NCBI GenBank assembly: GCA_041389525.1
Contig: JAWKRR010000103.1
Span: 1 to 11,150, forward strand
Source of the DNA: JACKFB01 sp041389525
GTDB lineage: Bacteria; Myxococcota_A; UBA9042; PHBI01; JACKFB01
DNA length: 11,150 nucleotides
Direction: 5' to 3'
Under the pieces are notes generated by a model, which saw nothing but the letters and a program-made list of their open reading frames with translations, did no database searches and was not told the origin of the DNA. The stretch's first letter is position 1. Each line of letters starts with the position of its first letter. Positions 1-7,578 of the stretch are shown here, in pieces. Made by a program: the position numbers and the translations under genes.

Positions 1-215
1 CCGTCGCCGTCATTGTCGAGGTCGGGGCAGCCGTCGTCGTCGTCGACACCGTCGAGGTCTTCGGGCTCATTCGGGCAGCGATCCTCGGTGTCGAGGACGC
101 CGTCGCCGTCATTGTCGGGATCGGGGCAGCCGTCGTCGTCTTCGAAGCCGTCGCGGTCTTCGGGGAGGATCTCGCACTGGTCTCTGCGGTCGGGCACGCC
201 GTCACCGTCCGTGTC
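1..215 (-). repeat. 99-bp (33-residue) tandem Asp-rich calcium-binding-type repeats
   Basis: The same DNA phrase (CCGTCGCCGTCATTGTCG on the plus strand) begins at positions 1 and 100, and a diverged copy begins at 199, giving a period of exactly 99 bp. On the minus strand each unit encodes DxDGDGV, then a Cys, a PED motif and a DDDGCPD motif. This is the thrombospondin type-3-like pattern seen between barrel and OmpA domain in many delta-lineage proteins. The array continues past the left edge, so copy number is unknown. Calcium binding is inferred from the motif. Confidence 0.8.
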
Positions 216-1202
216 CGCGGTCGGCGCCCAGCTCCACCGCGCGTCCGCGAACACCCGCAGCCGCGAGGTGCCGTAGCCCTCGAAGATCGGGGTGCCCCCG
301 CCAGCGCCTGCGGTGATGGCGACCTGCTCGATGGGCTTCCAGCGCACGCCTGCCATGCCCTCGAGCTGGTTGTTCCCGTCGCTCCCGAAGAGGTCGTCGA
401 GCGCCGTGCGCATGTAGATCTCGCCGACCAGGGACAGCGGGTCGATGATCCGCACTTCGCCGCCCAGGCCGGCCGTGAGCTCGTTTCCGACCGAGAGCAG
501 CGTCGTCGTGTCGATCCCGTCGGTCGCGGTGATGGTCGCCTTCCCCGCGCGGAAATACGCGCCGATATTCAGCGAGATGAGGACCCGCCCGAACTGAAAA
601 TCCGGGATGATCCGAATCCCGCCGCCAAAGCCGTTGCCGGCGAGGCTCTCTTCGGTCGCCGTGGGCAGCGCCAGGGTGCCCTCGAACCCGAGGCCGAAGA
701 CCTTCTCGCGCAACGCGATGCCCTTCACCGACAGCCGAATCTCGCCCATCGCGAAGCCGCTGGTGTCCCCGGCGCTCGTGAAGTGCTCGGTGCTGGTCGT
801 TCCAGCCAGGACCAGCGGGATCGCCAAGCCCACCTGCAGGCGCTCGATGGGCGTAAATCCGGCGAGGATCTCGGCCATGATGCGCGAGTCGACGGTCTTC
901 TCGACCAGGGTCTGGTCGGTGTTGGGGTTCTGCCCCACAAAGCCCAGCGCGCCCTGGGTGAAATGCAGGGCCATGCCGACGCTCAGGCCCATCGCCTGGT
1001 CGGTCCGGGTGGTCAGGACGCTGAGCAGATCGCCAGCGGTCGCCGAAGGCTGGAACGCCTGGACGTTGATCGACGCGGCCCGCGCTGGCGCGTCGGCGGT
1101 CCACCCACACCCGAGCACTAGGGCCAGCGCCGCCCCGTGGCGCACCCAGGCCGGCACGATTCGTCGACATTGCAGCATCGGCTCTCTCGCGGCGAAGGTC
1201 AT
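1..1202 (-). CDS. OmpA-like outer-membrane beta-barrel protein with Asp-rich (TSP3-like) repeats, partial (C-terminus beyond window)
   Basis: About 400 residues are visible; the frame is open to position 1. The N-terminus has a signal peptide: Arg-containing n-region, Ala/Leu-rich core, then an APARA site near residue 42. A less typical lipobox reading (VLGC, Cys32) is possible. Residues ~45-325 alternate short hydrophobic and Gly-rich stretches, as in transmembrane beta-strands. They open with an INVQAFQPS segment like that at the start of many myxobacterial OmpA-type proteins. From residue ~330 come Asp-rich DxDGDG repeats (33 residues each) that probably bind calcium. In this family an OmpA peptidoglycan-binding domain usually follows, but it lies outside the window. 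The start at 1202 overlaps the stop of the upstream lipoprotein gene (ATGA), suggesting translational coupling. An in-frame ATG at 1178, preceded by a GAGAG stretch, is the alternative. Family call is by architecture, not by alignment. Confidence 0.8.
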   Translation of the reverse strand, partial: MTFAAREPMLQCRRIVPAWVRHGAALALVLGCGWTADAPARAASINVQAFQPSATAGDLLSVLTTRTDQAMGLSVGMALHFTQGALGFVGQNPNTDQTLVEKTVDSRIMAEILAGFTPIERLQVGLAIPLVLAGTTSTEHFTSAGDTSGFAMGEIRLSVKGIALREKVFGLGFEGTLALPTATEESLAGNGFGGGIRIIPDFQFGRVLISLNIGAYFRAGKATITATDGIDTTTLLSVGNELTAGLGGEVRIIDPLSLVGEIYMRTALDDLFGSDGNNQLEGMAGVRWKPIEQVAITAGAGGGTPIFEGYGTSRLRVFADARWSWAPTADTDGDGVPDRRDQCEILPEDRDGFEDDDGCPDPDNDGDGVLDTEDRCPNEPEDLDGVDDDDGCPDLDNDGD

Positions 1203-4200
1203 TTGAGCTGACAGCCCCAGTCGAGGATGACGTCGTCGACGTACACGCCGGTACCGGTCGAGTCCCCCGAGCTCTCCTCGACCTCGAGCTGGACGGAGAC
1301 GTCGAGTCCGCCCACATCCCCAAGCAGGATGTCGACCGGGATGAACGCGGTGGTCGCGGTGCAGCGCTCGAAGACCAGCGCGTCATCGACCAGCACGCGG
1401 AAGCACGTCGTCGTGCCGACATCCATGCGCAGCAGCATGCGCAGCGCGGCCATGCCCACCGGCAAGCCCGCCGGGACGCTGACCGGTGCGCGCGTCGCTG
1501 TCGCCGTCCACGGCCCTGCCGCGTCGGCCAAGCTGCCCGTGTCCGCGTCGAACACGCCCAGGGCCAGCGGCGGCGAGGACGCCCGCGCCCCGGTGAGCTG
1601 CCACTGGGCCTCATCGGCCGTGGTGGCGAAGGTCCAATCCGAGAGGTCGCCGGTGTCGAAGCTGTGGTGTGGCGAGGCGGCCGGGACGCCGAGGCAGGCG
1701 CCCGCCACGCATTGGTCATCGATCGTGCAGGCCTGGGAGTCGTCGCAGCTCGCGGCGACCTGCGCGTTCTGGCAGCCCGCCACAGGGTCGCACATCGCCT
1801 GGATGCACGGGCTGGGGTCGTCCTGGCAGCTCACGGTCCCGGTCGAGGTGCAGGCCCCGTCCACGCAGGAGTCGCCCGTGGTGCAGACGTTCGAATCGCT
1901 GCACGCCGTGCCGTTCTCCGCTGGGGTCGTCACGCAGGCCCCTGTCGCAGGGACGCACGCGTGGGTCGCGCACTCGGTGTTCTTCGCGCAGGTGACCTTC
2001 GTCGCGGCGTCGTAGACGCACTGGCCGGCGGTGCAGGACACGGTGCCCAGGCACAGGTTCGGCGTGCACTGGGAGACGTTGGTGCACCCGCAGATCTGAC
2101 TGACCGGGTTGCAGGTCCCGGCGCCGCACCGGTCACCGCTCGTGCAGACGTTGCCGTCGTCGCAGGTCTTGCTCGCTGACTCATTGATGTAGCGGCAGCC
2201 CTGGCTCACCAGACACTCGTCCTTGGTGCACGGGTTGCCGTCGTCGCAGGTGTTCGGCTTCCCAACGCACAGCCCGCCGGTGCACACCTCGCCGATGGTG
2301 CAGGGGTTGCCGTCGTCACATGGGCCGACGGTCGCCGAGTGGACGCAACCGAAGTACGGCAGGCACACGTCGCTGGTGCACGGGTTGGAGTCGTCGCACC
2401 GAAGCGGCGTGCCGGCGCAGACTCCCGCATCGCACTTGTCGGCCACGGTGCATGCGCTGCCGTCGTTGCAGGCGGTGCCGTTCGGCTGAATGGTCGCAGT
2501 GCAGCTCCCGGTGGCGGGATTGCACTTCTGCGGCGCGCACCCCGTCGCGTCCAGCGGGCAGGACACCACGCTCGCCGGGTTGATGACGCACTTCCCGCTG
2601 ACGCATTGGAGCGTCCCGTTGCAGAGGTTTCCGTCCTCGGACGGGGCGCAGTCGGCGGTGTCGACGCACTCGCACGTGGATGCCGTGCCCTTCACGCAGA
2701 CGCCCTGGACACAAGCGTCTTGGCCGTTGCACGGGTTGCCGTCGTCGCACTGGGTTTGGTCGGCCTTGTTCACGTTCGTGCAGGTCGCGTTGCCCGCGTT
2801 GCACGTGTCGGTGGTGCACGGGTTGCCGTCATCGCAGAGCGGCTTCCCGCTGACGCAGGCCCCTGCGATGCACGCGTCATTCGCCGTGCACGCGTCGCCG
2901 TCGCTGCAGGGCTGATTGTCGGCGACCGGGACGTCGGAGCACACGCCGGCCGAGCAGGTTGGCACGACGCACGGGTTCGATGACGCCGGGCACTTGATGA
3001 CCGTCGCCGGATCGAGCTGGCAGTGGCCGCTGACACACTTCCAATCGCCGTCGCAGAGGTCGCCGCTCTCCAGGAAGTCGCAGTCCGCCTGGACCGTGCA
3101 GCCGCAGATGTCCTTGGCGTTCTGGCAGATGCTGTTGACGCAGATCGTGCTGCCCGTGCACGGGTTTCCGTCGTCGCAAGGCCCGAAGGCCTGGGCGTTC
3201 CGGCACCCGCTCGTGGATGAGCAGGTGTCCACCGTGCAGGGCTTCCCGTCGTCGCAGTTCAGCAGCGTGCCGTGGCAGGCTCCCGCGACGCAGGTGTCGC
3301 CCGTCGTGCAGGCGTCGTGGTCGGTGCACGCCGCGCCGTTCGCCTTGCTCTTCGCGACGCACGCGCCGAGCTTCGGATCGCAGGCCACGGTCTCGCAGTC
3401 GTTGGGGTCGGGGTCGTTGCAGGTGACGGTCAGCGTCCCCGCGCACCCGCCGGTCGCGTCGCAGACGTCGGAGGTCGTGCACACGCTGCCGTCGTTGCAG
3501 GCCACGCCCTTCGCGCGCGTGGTCTGGGTGCACAACCCGGTCGCCGGCGCGCAGGCGACGTCTACGCAGTCGAAGGGGTTCGGGTCGGTGCAGGTGACCT
3601 CGCTGTTGGCGGCTGGCTGGCACACATTGGAGATGCACTTCCAGATGCCGTTGCAGGAGTTGCCGTCATCGAAGCCCTTGCAGTTCGCGTCGGTCGTGCA
3701 GCCGCATTGGAAGGTTCCGCCGCCGCAGACTCCCGCGCTGCAGACCGTTCCGGCGGTGCAAGGGTCCGCGTCATCGCAGACTCCGGAGTCCTTCACCGCG
3801 TTGATGCACTGGCCGGCGTCGCAGGTGTCGTCGGTGCACGGGTTGGTGTCCGCGCACACCTTGGGGGTCCCGATGCAGAGGTCGAAACTGCAGCGGTCGT
3901 TGCTGGTGCAGGCGTTGTTGTCATTGCAGGGGGTGCCGCCGGCCGCCAGCGAGACGACGCAAGCGCCAGAGGATGAGTTGCAGGTGCGGACCTGGCACGG
4001 CTCCTTCCCGGTCGGCGCGCAGACCACGGGGCCCGAGAGTTTGCAGGTGTTCGACGAGCACGAGTAGGTGCCGTTGCACGGATTGGCGACCGGCAGCTTG
4101 TCGCAGTCGGCCTGGCTCGAGCAGCTACAGGTGTTCAGCCCGCCCGCGCACTTACCGGCCTGACAGACGGTGCCCAGGGTGCACGGGTCCGAGTCGTCGC

Positions 4201-7200
4201 AGCTCGCGTTGGCCGCCAGCGGCGTGAAGACGCACCCCACCGCGGGATCGCAGGTGTCGGCGGTGCACGGGTTCTTGTCGTCGCAGACCAACGCCTTCGC
4301 GCTGCACGACCCATCGGCCTGGCAGCTTCCCGGCGCGAAGCATTTGCCGGCGGGCTGACACGTCGCGCCAGCGGGCAAGGTCGTCGGCGCGCAGGTCCCC
4401 GTGGCCGAATCGCATGCCAAGAACGCGCAGGGCGTGTCCGACGGGGCAGAGCAGGTCACCGCCGAGCCCGGCAGAAGCTCGCAACCCGCGACCCCGCAGA
4501 CCGCCGTGCCGAGGCACTTGTTGGTGATGTCGTCGTCGCACTCCTCGTCGGCGGTGCAAGGGCAGTTGTTCTGCGTCCCCACACACACGCCGCCCGTGCA
4601 CGCGTCGCCTGATGTGCACGGGTTCTGGTCGTTACAGCTGCCGGCCTTGGGCGCCGACACGCAGGCGCCCGAGAGCGGGTCGCAGCTCGCCGTGGCGCAC
4701 GCGTTCGTCGACGCGCACTGCTTCGCGGCGCCGCCGACGCAGACCTTGTTGGTGCACGTGTCGCCGGTGGTGCAGGGGTTGCCGTCCTCGCACGCGCCGG
4801 TCTTGGCGCTCTCGACGCACTTGCCGGTCGCCGGCTCGCACGCGGTGGTCACGCACGGGTTCGCGCTGGTCTCGCAGGTCACCACCGTCTTCGGGTCGAC
4901 CTCGCACTTGCCCACCACGCAGCGCAGCTTGCCGTTGCAGGCGTTGCCGTCCTCTTTGCTGAGGCAGTCGGCGTCCACGCTGCAGGTGCACGTGTTGCTG
5001 GCGCCGACGCAGAGCCCAGCGCTGCACGACGAGCTGGGCGTGCACGAGTTCCCGTCATCACACCCGCCCGCTTTCACCGCGTGGGTGCAGCCCAGCACCG
5101 CATCGCAGGCGTCCGTCGTGCACGGGTTGGAGTCGTCGCAGTTCACGGGCTTGCCCACGCACGCCCCCGCCTGGCAGGCGCCGTTCTTGGTGCAGGCGTC
5201 CGCGCTCTCGCAGGCCACCCCGTCGGCCAGCGACACCGGCGCGCACTGCCCCGTGCTGGGGGTGCAGCGGTTCTCGACGCAGGGCCCCTGCCCCGCGGGC
5301 GCGCAGGTGACCACGGTCGAGGGCTTGGTCTTGCACGTGCCGGCGTCGCAGAAGAGCGTGCCGTTGCACAGGTTGCCGTCCTCGAACTCGGCGCAGTCGC
5401 CGTCCCCGGTGCAGCCGCACGCGGCCAGCGCCGTCCCGACGCAGACGCCAGCCTGACACGCGTCTCCCACCGTGCAGGCGTTGCCGTCGCTGCAGATCGC
5501 GGTCGTCGTCGGGTCGTGGGTGCAAGCCCCGCTCGCCCCGCAGGCGTCCAGCGTGCAGGGGTTTCCGTCGTCGCAGTTCTTCTTCGTTCCGCGGCACTGG
5601 CCGGCCAAGCAGGTGTCGCCCTCGGTGCACGCGTTGGTGTCGTCGCAGCTCACGGCCAGCGGCACCGACACGCAGCCTCCGAGCGCTGGGTCGCACGCCG
5701 AATCCGCGCAGGTGGTGCCCGCGGGGCACTCCACCGCGACGAGGTCCTCGCAGACACCCGCCGCGCAGCCGGCCGAGGCGGTGCACACATCGCTCGGGGT
5801 GCAGGCCACCCCCTTCGGCCGCGTCTTGCAGCCCGTGAAGAAGTCGCAGACCGCGTCGTTGCAGGCGTCGCCGCCGGTGCAGGTGCGCGGCTGGCCCTGG
5901 CACAGCCCGGACTGACACCCATCGTTGATGGTGCACGCGTTCCCGTCGCTGCACGGCGAGCCCGTCGGCTTGTTCGTCACCGAGCAGATGCCCGTCGCCG
6001 GCGCGCACACGGCCTGTTTGCACTGATCGCCGGGCGGGACGTGGCAGATGGTCACCGTCGTCGGGTCGATCACGCAGCGCCCCGCGGCGCAGACCAGGCT
6101 GCCGTTGCACAGGTCGTCGTCGTCGAAGGCCTTGCAGTCGCCGTCAGTCTCGCAGCCACACTTCGCCGGGTCCGGCGCGCAGCCACCCGCCGCGCACTTT
6201 CCGCCCTCGAGGCACCCGGCCGCCCCGGCACACGCCTCGCCGTCGGTGACCGGCGTCGTCGTACAGCCGATCGCCGGGTCACAGCTGCCCACGCCGCACG
6301 CGCCACCGCCGCAATCAAGCGTCTGACCCGTGCACACGCCCCCGATGCAGACGTCGTCGATGGTGCACGAGTCCCCGTCGGTGCACCCCGTGCTGTCGGC
6401 CTTGGCGACCGGCTCGCAGGCGCCTGAGGCGGGGTTGCAGCGGTTGTCCGCGCACGGATTGTCCGACGCCGGGCAGACCACCGCCGACTCGGCCGTGACA
6501 CGGCAGAATCCGCCGACGCAGCTCAGGGTGCCGTTGCACGCGTTGGTGTCGTCGAACTGGGCGCAGTCGCCGTCTCCGGCGCACGCGCAGACGCTCTGCC
6601 CGCCCACGCAGCGGCCAGCGTTGCAGGCGTCGGCCTTCGTGCACGGGTTGCCGTCGTCGCAGGGGCTGGTGTTCGGCACGTGGCTGCAGCTGCCGTTGTT
6701 GCACGCGTCGTCCGTGCAGGGGTCCCCGTCGTCGCACGCCACGCGCTTGCCCGCGACGCAGGCGCCGGCGATGCAGTGGTCCTCCGCGGTGCAGGCCTCC
6801 AGATCGGTGCAGATGGAGCCGTCCGGCTTCGCGGTCTTCGCGCAGAGGCCGCTCGCCGGGTCGCAGGCGTTCGCATAGCACTGTGTCGAGTTGTCGACGG
6901 GGCACTCGACGGGCGTGGGGTCAGAGACGCAGACGCTGTCGGTGCAGACGTAGCGGCCGTTGCACAGGTTCCCGTCGTCCAGGGTGATGCAGTCGGCGTC
7001 CTCGGTGCACTTGGTGACTTCGCAGCCGGGCGTGCCGGGCACGCAGGCGTCCGGGGTGACCTCGGGAACATCGACGCCATCAGGCAGATCGGCGCCGTCG
7101 ACCCCATCCGCGTCACCGGCGTCGCCGGCGTCTGGGGTGGCGTCGGCGTCGCCCTTCGCGTCGGCGTCGGGCGCGACGACATCGCCGCCGCCCGTGTCGG

Positions 7201-7378
7201 TCTCGGCCACGATGTCGCTGAACAGTCCCACGGGGATCGGCGCGGTCACGCCGCCCCCCTCGATGCACCCGCCCATGGCGAAGAGCAGGTGCAGGGCGGC
7301 CAGGACGGCAAACGCCCGCGCGGCGAGGTGGGCGCGCTCGCCCAGGGGCGTTTTCGCCAAGAACACTGGTTCGTTCAA
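1199..7378 (-). CDS. Giant Cys-rich repeat lipoprotein with C-terminal beta-sandwich-like domain (2059 aa)
   Basis: Predicted surface lipoprotein. The TTG start at 7378 was chosen because a perfect GGAGGT lies 7 nt upstream; the frame stays open to 7525, but in-frame starts there lack this. Residues 22-37 form a hydrophobic signal core ending in MGGC, so Cys38 is the likely lipidated residue, followed by Ile (not an inner-membrane-retention Asp). Residues ~39-123 are an Asp/Ala/Gly-rich acidic linker. Residues 124-1895 are eleven Cys-rich super-modules, each an A spacer (CxxDxDC...DGNxCNGxxxCxxGxC) plus two to four B repeats (PCTxDxC...GC...CDDGNPCT..D.C..G.C). By module arithmetic this is roughly 270 Cys, presumably disulfide-bonded after export. 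Residues 1896-2059 lack repeats and look like a beta-sandwich (FDTGDLSDW near its start, VYVDDVIL near its end). B repeats resemble the CTDC repeats of slime-mould matrix proteins. A stalk, adhesion or matrix role is inference. Its stop overlaps the next gene's start. Confidence 0.88.
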   Translation of the reverse strand: MNEPVFLAKTPLGERAHLAARAFAVLAALHLLFAMGGCIEGGGVTAPIPVGLFSDIVAETDTGGGDVVAPDADAKGDADATPDAGDAGDADGVDGADLPDGVDVPEVTPDACVPGTPGCEVTKCTEDADCITLDDGNLCNGRYVCTDSVCVSDPTPVECPVDNSTQCYANACDPASGLCAKTAKPDGSICTDLEACTAEDHCIAGACVAGKRVACDDGDPCTDDACNNGSCSHVPNTSPCDDGNPCTKADACNAGRCVGGQSVCACAGDGDCAQFDDTNACNGTLSCVGGFCRVTAESAVVCPASDNPCADNRCNPASGACEPVAKADSTGCTDGDSCTIDDVCIGGVCTGQTLDCGGGACGVGSCDPAIGCTTTPVTDGEACAGAAGCLEGGKCAAGGCAPDPAKCGCETDGDCKAFDDDDLCNGSLVCAAGRCVIDPTTVTICHVPPGDQCKQAVCAPATGICSVTNKPTGSPCSDGNACTINDGCQSGLCQGQPRTCTGGDACNDAVCDFFTGCKTRPKGVACTPSDVCTASAGCAAGVCEDLVAVECPAGTTCADSACDPALGGCVSVPLAVSCDDTNACTEGDTCLAGQCRGTKKNCDDGNPCTLDACGASGACTHDPTTTAICSDGNACTVGDACQAGVCVGTALAACGCTGDGDCAEFEDGNLCNGTLFCDAGTCKTKPSTVVTCAPAGQGPCVENRCTPSTGQCAPVSLADGVACESADACTKNGACQAGACVGKPVNCDDSNPCTTDACDAVLGCTHAVKAGGCDDGNSCTPSSSCSAGLCVGASNTCTCSVDADCLSKEDGNACNGKLRCVVGKCEVDPKTVVTCETSANPCVTTACEPATGKCVESAKTGACEDGNPCTTGDTCTNKVCVGGAAKQCASTNACATASCDPLSGACVSAPKAGSCNDQNPCTSGDACTGGVCVGTQNNCPCTADEECDDDITNKCLGTAVCGVAGCELLPGSAVTCSAPSDTPCAFLACDSATGTCAPTTLPAGATCQPAGKCFAPGSCQADGSCSAKALVCDDKNPCTADTCDPAVGCVFTPLAANASCDDSDPCTLGTVCQAGKCAGGLNTCSCSSQADCDKLPVANPCNGTYSCSSNTCKLSGPVVCAPTGKEPCQVRTCNSSSGACVVSLAAGGTPCNDNNACTSNDRCSFDLCIGTPKVCADTNPCTDDTCDAGQCINAVKDSGVCDDADPCTAGTVCSAGVCGGGTFQCGCTTDANCKGFDDGNSCNGIWKCISNVCQPAANSEVTCTDPNPFDCVDVACAPATGLCTQTTRAKGVACNDGSVCTTSDVCDATGGCAGTLTVTCNDPDPNDCETVACDPKLGACVAKSKANGAACTDHDACTTGDTCVAGACHGTLLNCDDGKPCTVDTCSSTSGCRNAQAFGPCDDGNPCTGSTICVNSICQNAKDICGCTVQADCDFLESGDLCDGDWKCVSGHCQLDPATVIKCPASSNPCVVPTCSAGVCSDVPVADNQPCSDGDACTANDACIAGACVSGKPLCDDGNPCTTDTCNAGNATCTNVNKADQTQCDDGNPCNGQDACVQGVCVKGTASTCECVDTADCAPSEDGNLCNGTLQCVSGKCVINPASVVSCPLDATGCAPQKCNPATGSCTATIQPNGTACNDGSACTVADKCDAGVCAGTPLRCDDSNPCTSDVCLPYFGCVHSATVGPCDDGNPCTIGEVCTGGLCVGKPNTCDDGNPCTKDECLVSQGCRYINESASKTCDDGNVCTSGDRCGAGTCNPVSQICGCTNVSQCTPNLCLGTVSCTAGQCVYDAATKVTCAKNTECATHACVPATGACVTTPAENGTACSDSNVCTTGDSCVDGACTSTGTVSCQDDPSPCIQAMCDPVAGCQNAQVAASCDDSQACTIDDQCVAGACLGVPAASPHHSFDTGDLSDWTFATTADEAQWQLTGARASSPPLALGVFDADTGSLADAAGPWTATATRAPVSVPAGLPVGMAALRMLLRMDVGTTTCFRVLVDDALVFERCTATTAFIPVDILLGDVGGLDVSVQLEVEESSGDSTGTGVYVDDVILDWGCQLK
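1694..7009 (-). repeat. Array of eleven A-Bn Cys-rich super-modules within the giant lipoprotein
   Basis: First-Cys positions of the modules on the minus strand are 7009, 6583, 6154, 5413, 4984, 4558, 4123, 3700, 3100, 2668 and 2086. In residues these are 124, 266, 409, 656, 799, 941, 1086, 1227, 1427, 1571 and 1765. Module lengths are therefore 142, 143, 247, 143, 142, 145, 141, 200, 144 and 194, with a last one of about 131 residues. Parsing by Cys pattern gives B-repeat numbers of 2, 2, 4, 2, 2, 2, 2, 3, 2, 3 and 2 (26 in total), each about 52 residues with 8 Cys, after an A spacer of about 38 residues. The copies differ at many positions, so this is an old protein repeat rather than a recent DNA duplication. 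At DNA level the plus strand shows recurring TTGCCGTCGTCGCA-like words. Confidence 0.85.
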
Positions 7379-7578
7379 CGCCACGACCTCCGCGATCGGT
7401 CCGCCCGGGCCCCCTCGCAGGCTCCCTGACGTGTACTCACCGCCGCAAGTTAACAGGCACGCACATCCGGCGCCAGCCAGCCCAGGCATGGACTGCGCAC
7501 CGAGGGCCGGCTGCTGCTGGGCCATGTCGCCCCACTCGCTCGTTGCGCGCCAGCGGGGCGTCGTGCCAGCCTCCGCCC
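7379..7578. other. Divergent intergenic region between the giant lipoprotein gene and miaE
   Basis: These 200 bp must hold the promoters of both divergent genes. No convincing -35/-10 pair is visible for either. The least GC-rich patch, around the GTTAAC at 7449-7454, is a possible initiation zone. On the minus strand, 7461-7475 reads TGGC, seven bases, then GTGC, which keeps the GG-N10-GC spacing of sigma-54 promoters. It differs from the consensus elsewhere and could be chance in such GC-rich DNA. No good Shine-Dalgarno precedes miaE. Confidence 0.4.
7386..7391 (-). promoter_or_regulatory. Ribosome binding site GGAGGT for the giant lipoprotein gene
   Basis: Read on the minus strand, GGAGGT is followed by a 7-nt spacer and then TTG at 7378-7376. 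This decides the start: a GTG at 7384 is only 1-2 nt from the motif, and the farther upstream starts would place a long non-hydrophobic segment before the signal core. Confidence 0.7.

Noticed and set aside
202..1719. 505-codon minus-strand frame spanning the junction of the two surface genes
   Set aside because: It overlaps the well-supported barrel and Cys-rich frames out of phase, and its translation is Arg/Ala/Pro-rich noise typical of shifted GC-rich frames.
2916..6427. Long plus-strand open frames opposite the giant gene (e.g. 2916-4067, 4401-5456, 5081-6427)
   Set aside because: They are antisense shadows. The complement of the CDDGNPCT-coding DNA reads as repeated VHGLPSSQ-like phrases and contains few stops because of high GC. 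They have no ribosome sites and no independent domain signal.
1694..7009. CRISPR-like or recent tandem DNA repeat, suggested by the recurring TTGCCGTCGTCGCA-like words
   Set aside because: The recurrence follows codons of conserved protein motifs in one long frame. Copies diverge at many positions, and there are no constant repeats with unique spacers.
7379..7525. N-terminal extension of the giant lipoprotein to an ATG at 7525
   Set aside because: The extra 49 residues precede the signal core and show no motif, while the TTG at 7378 has a perfect GGAGGT at 7 nt.
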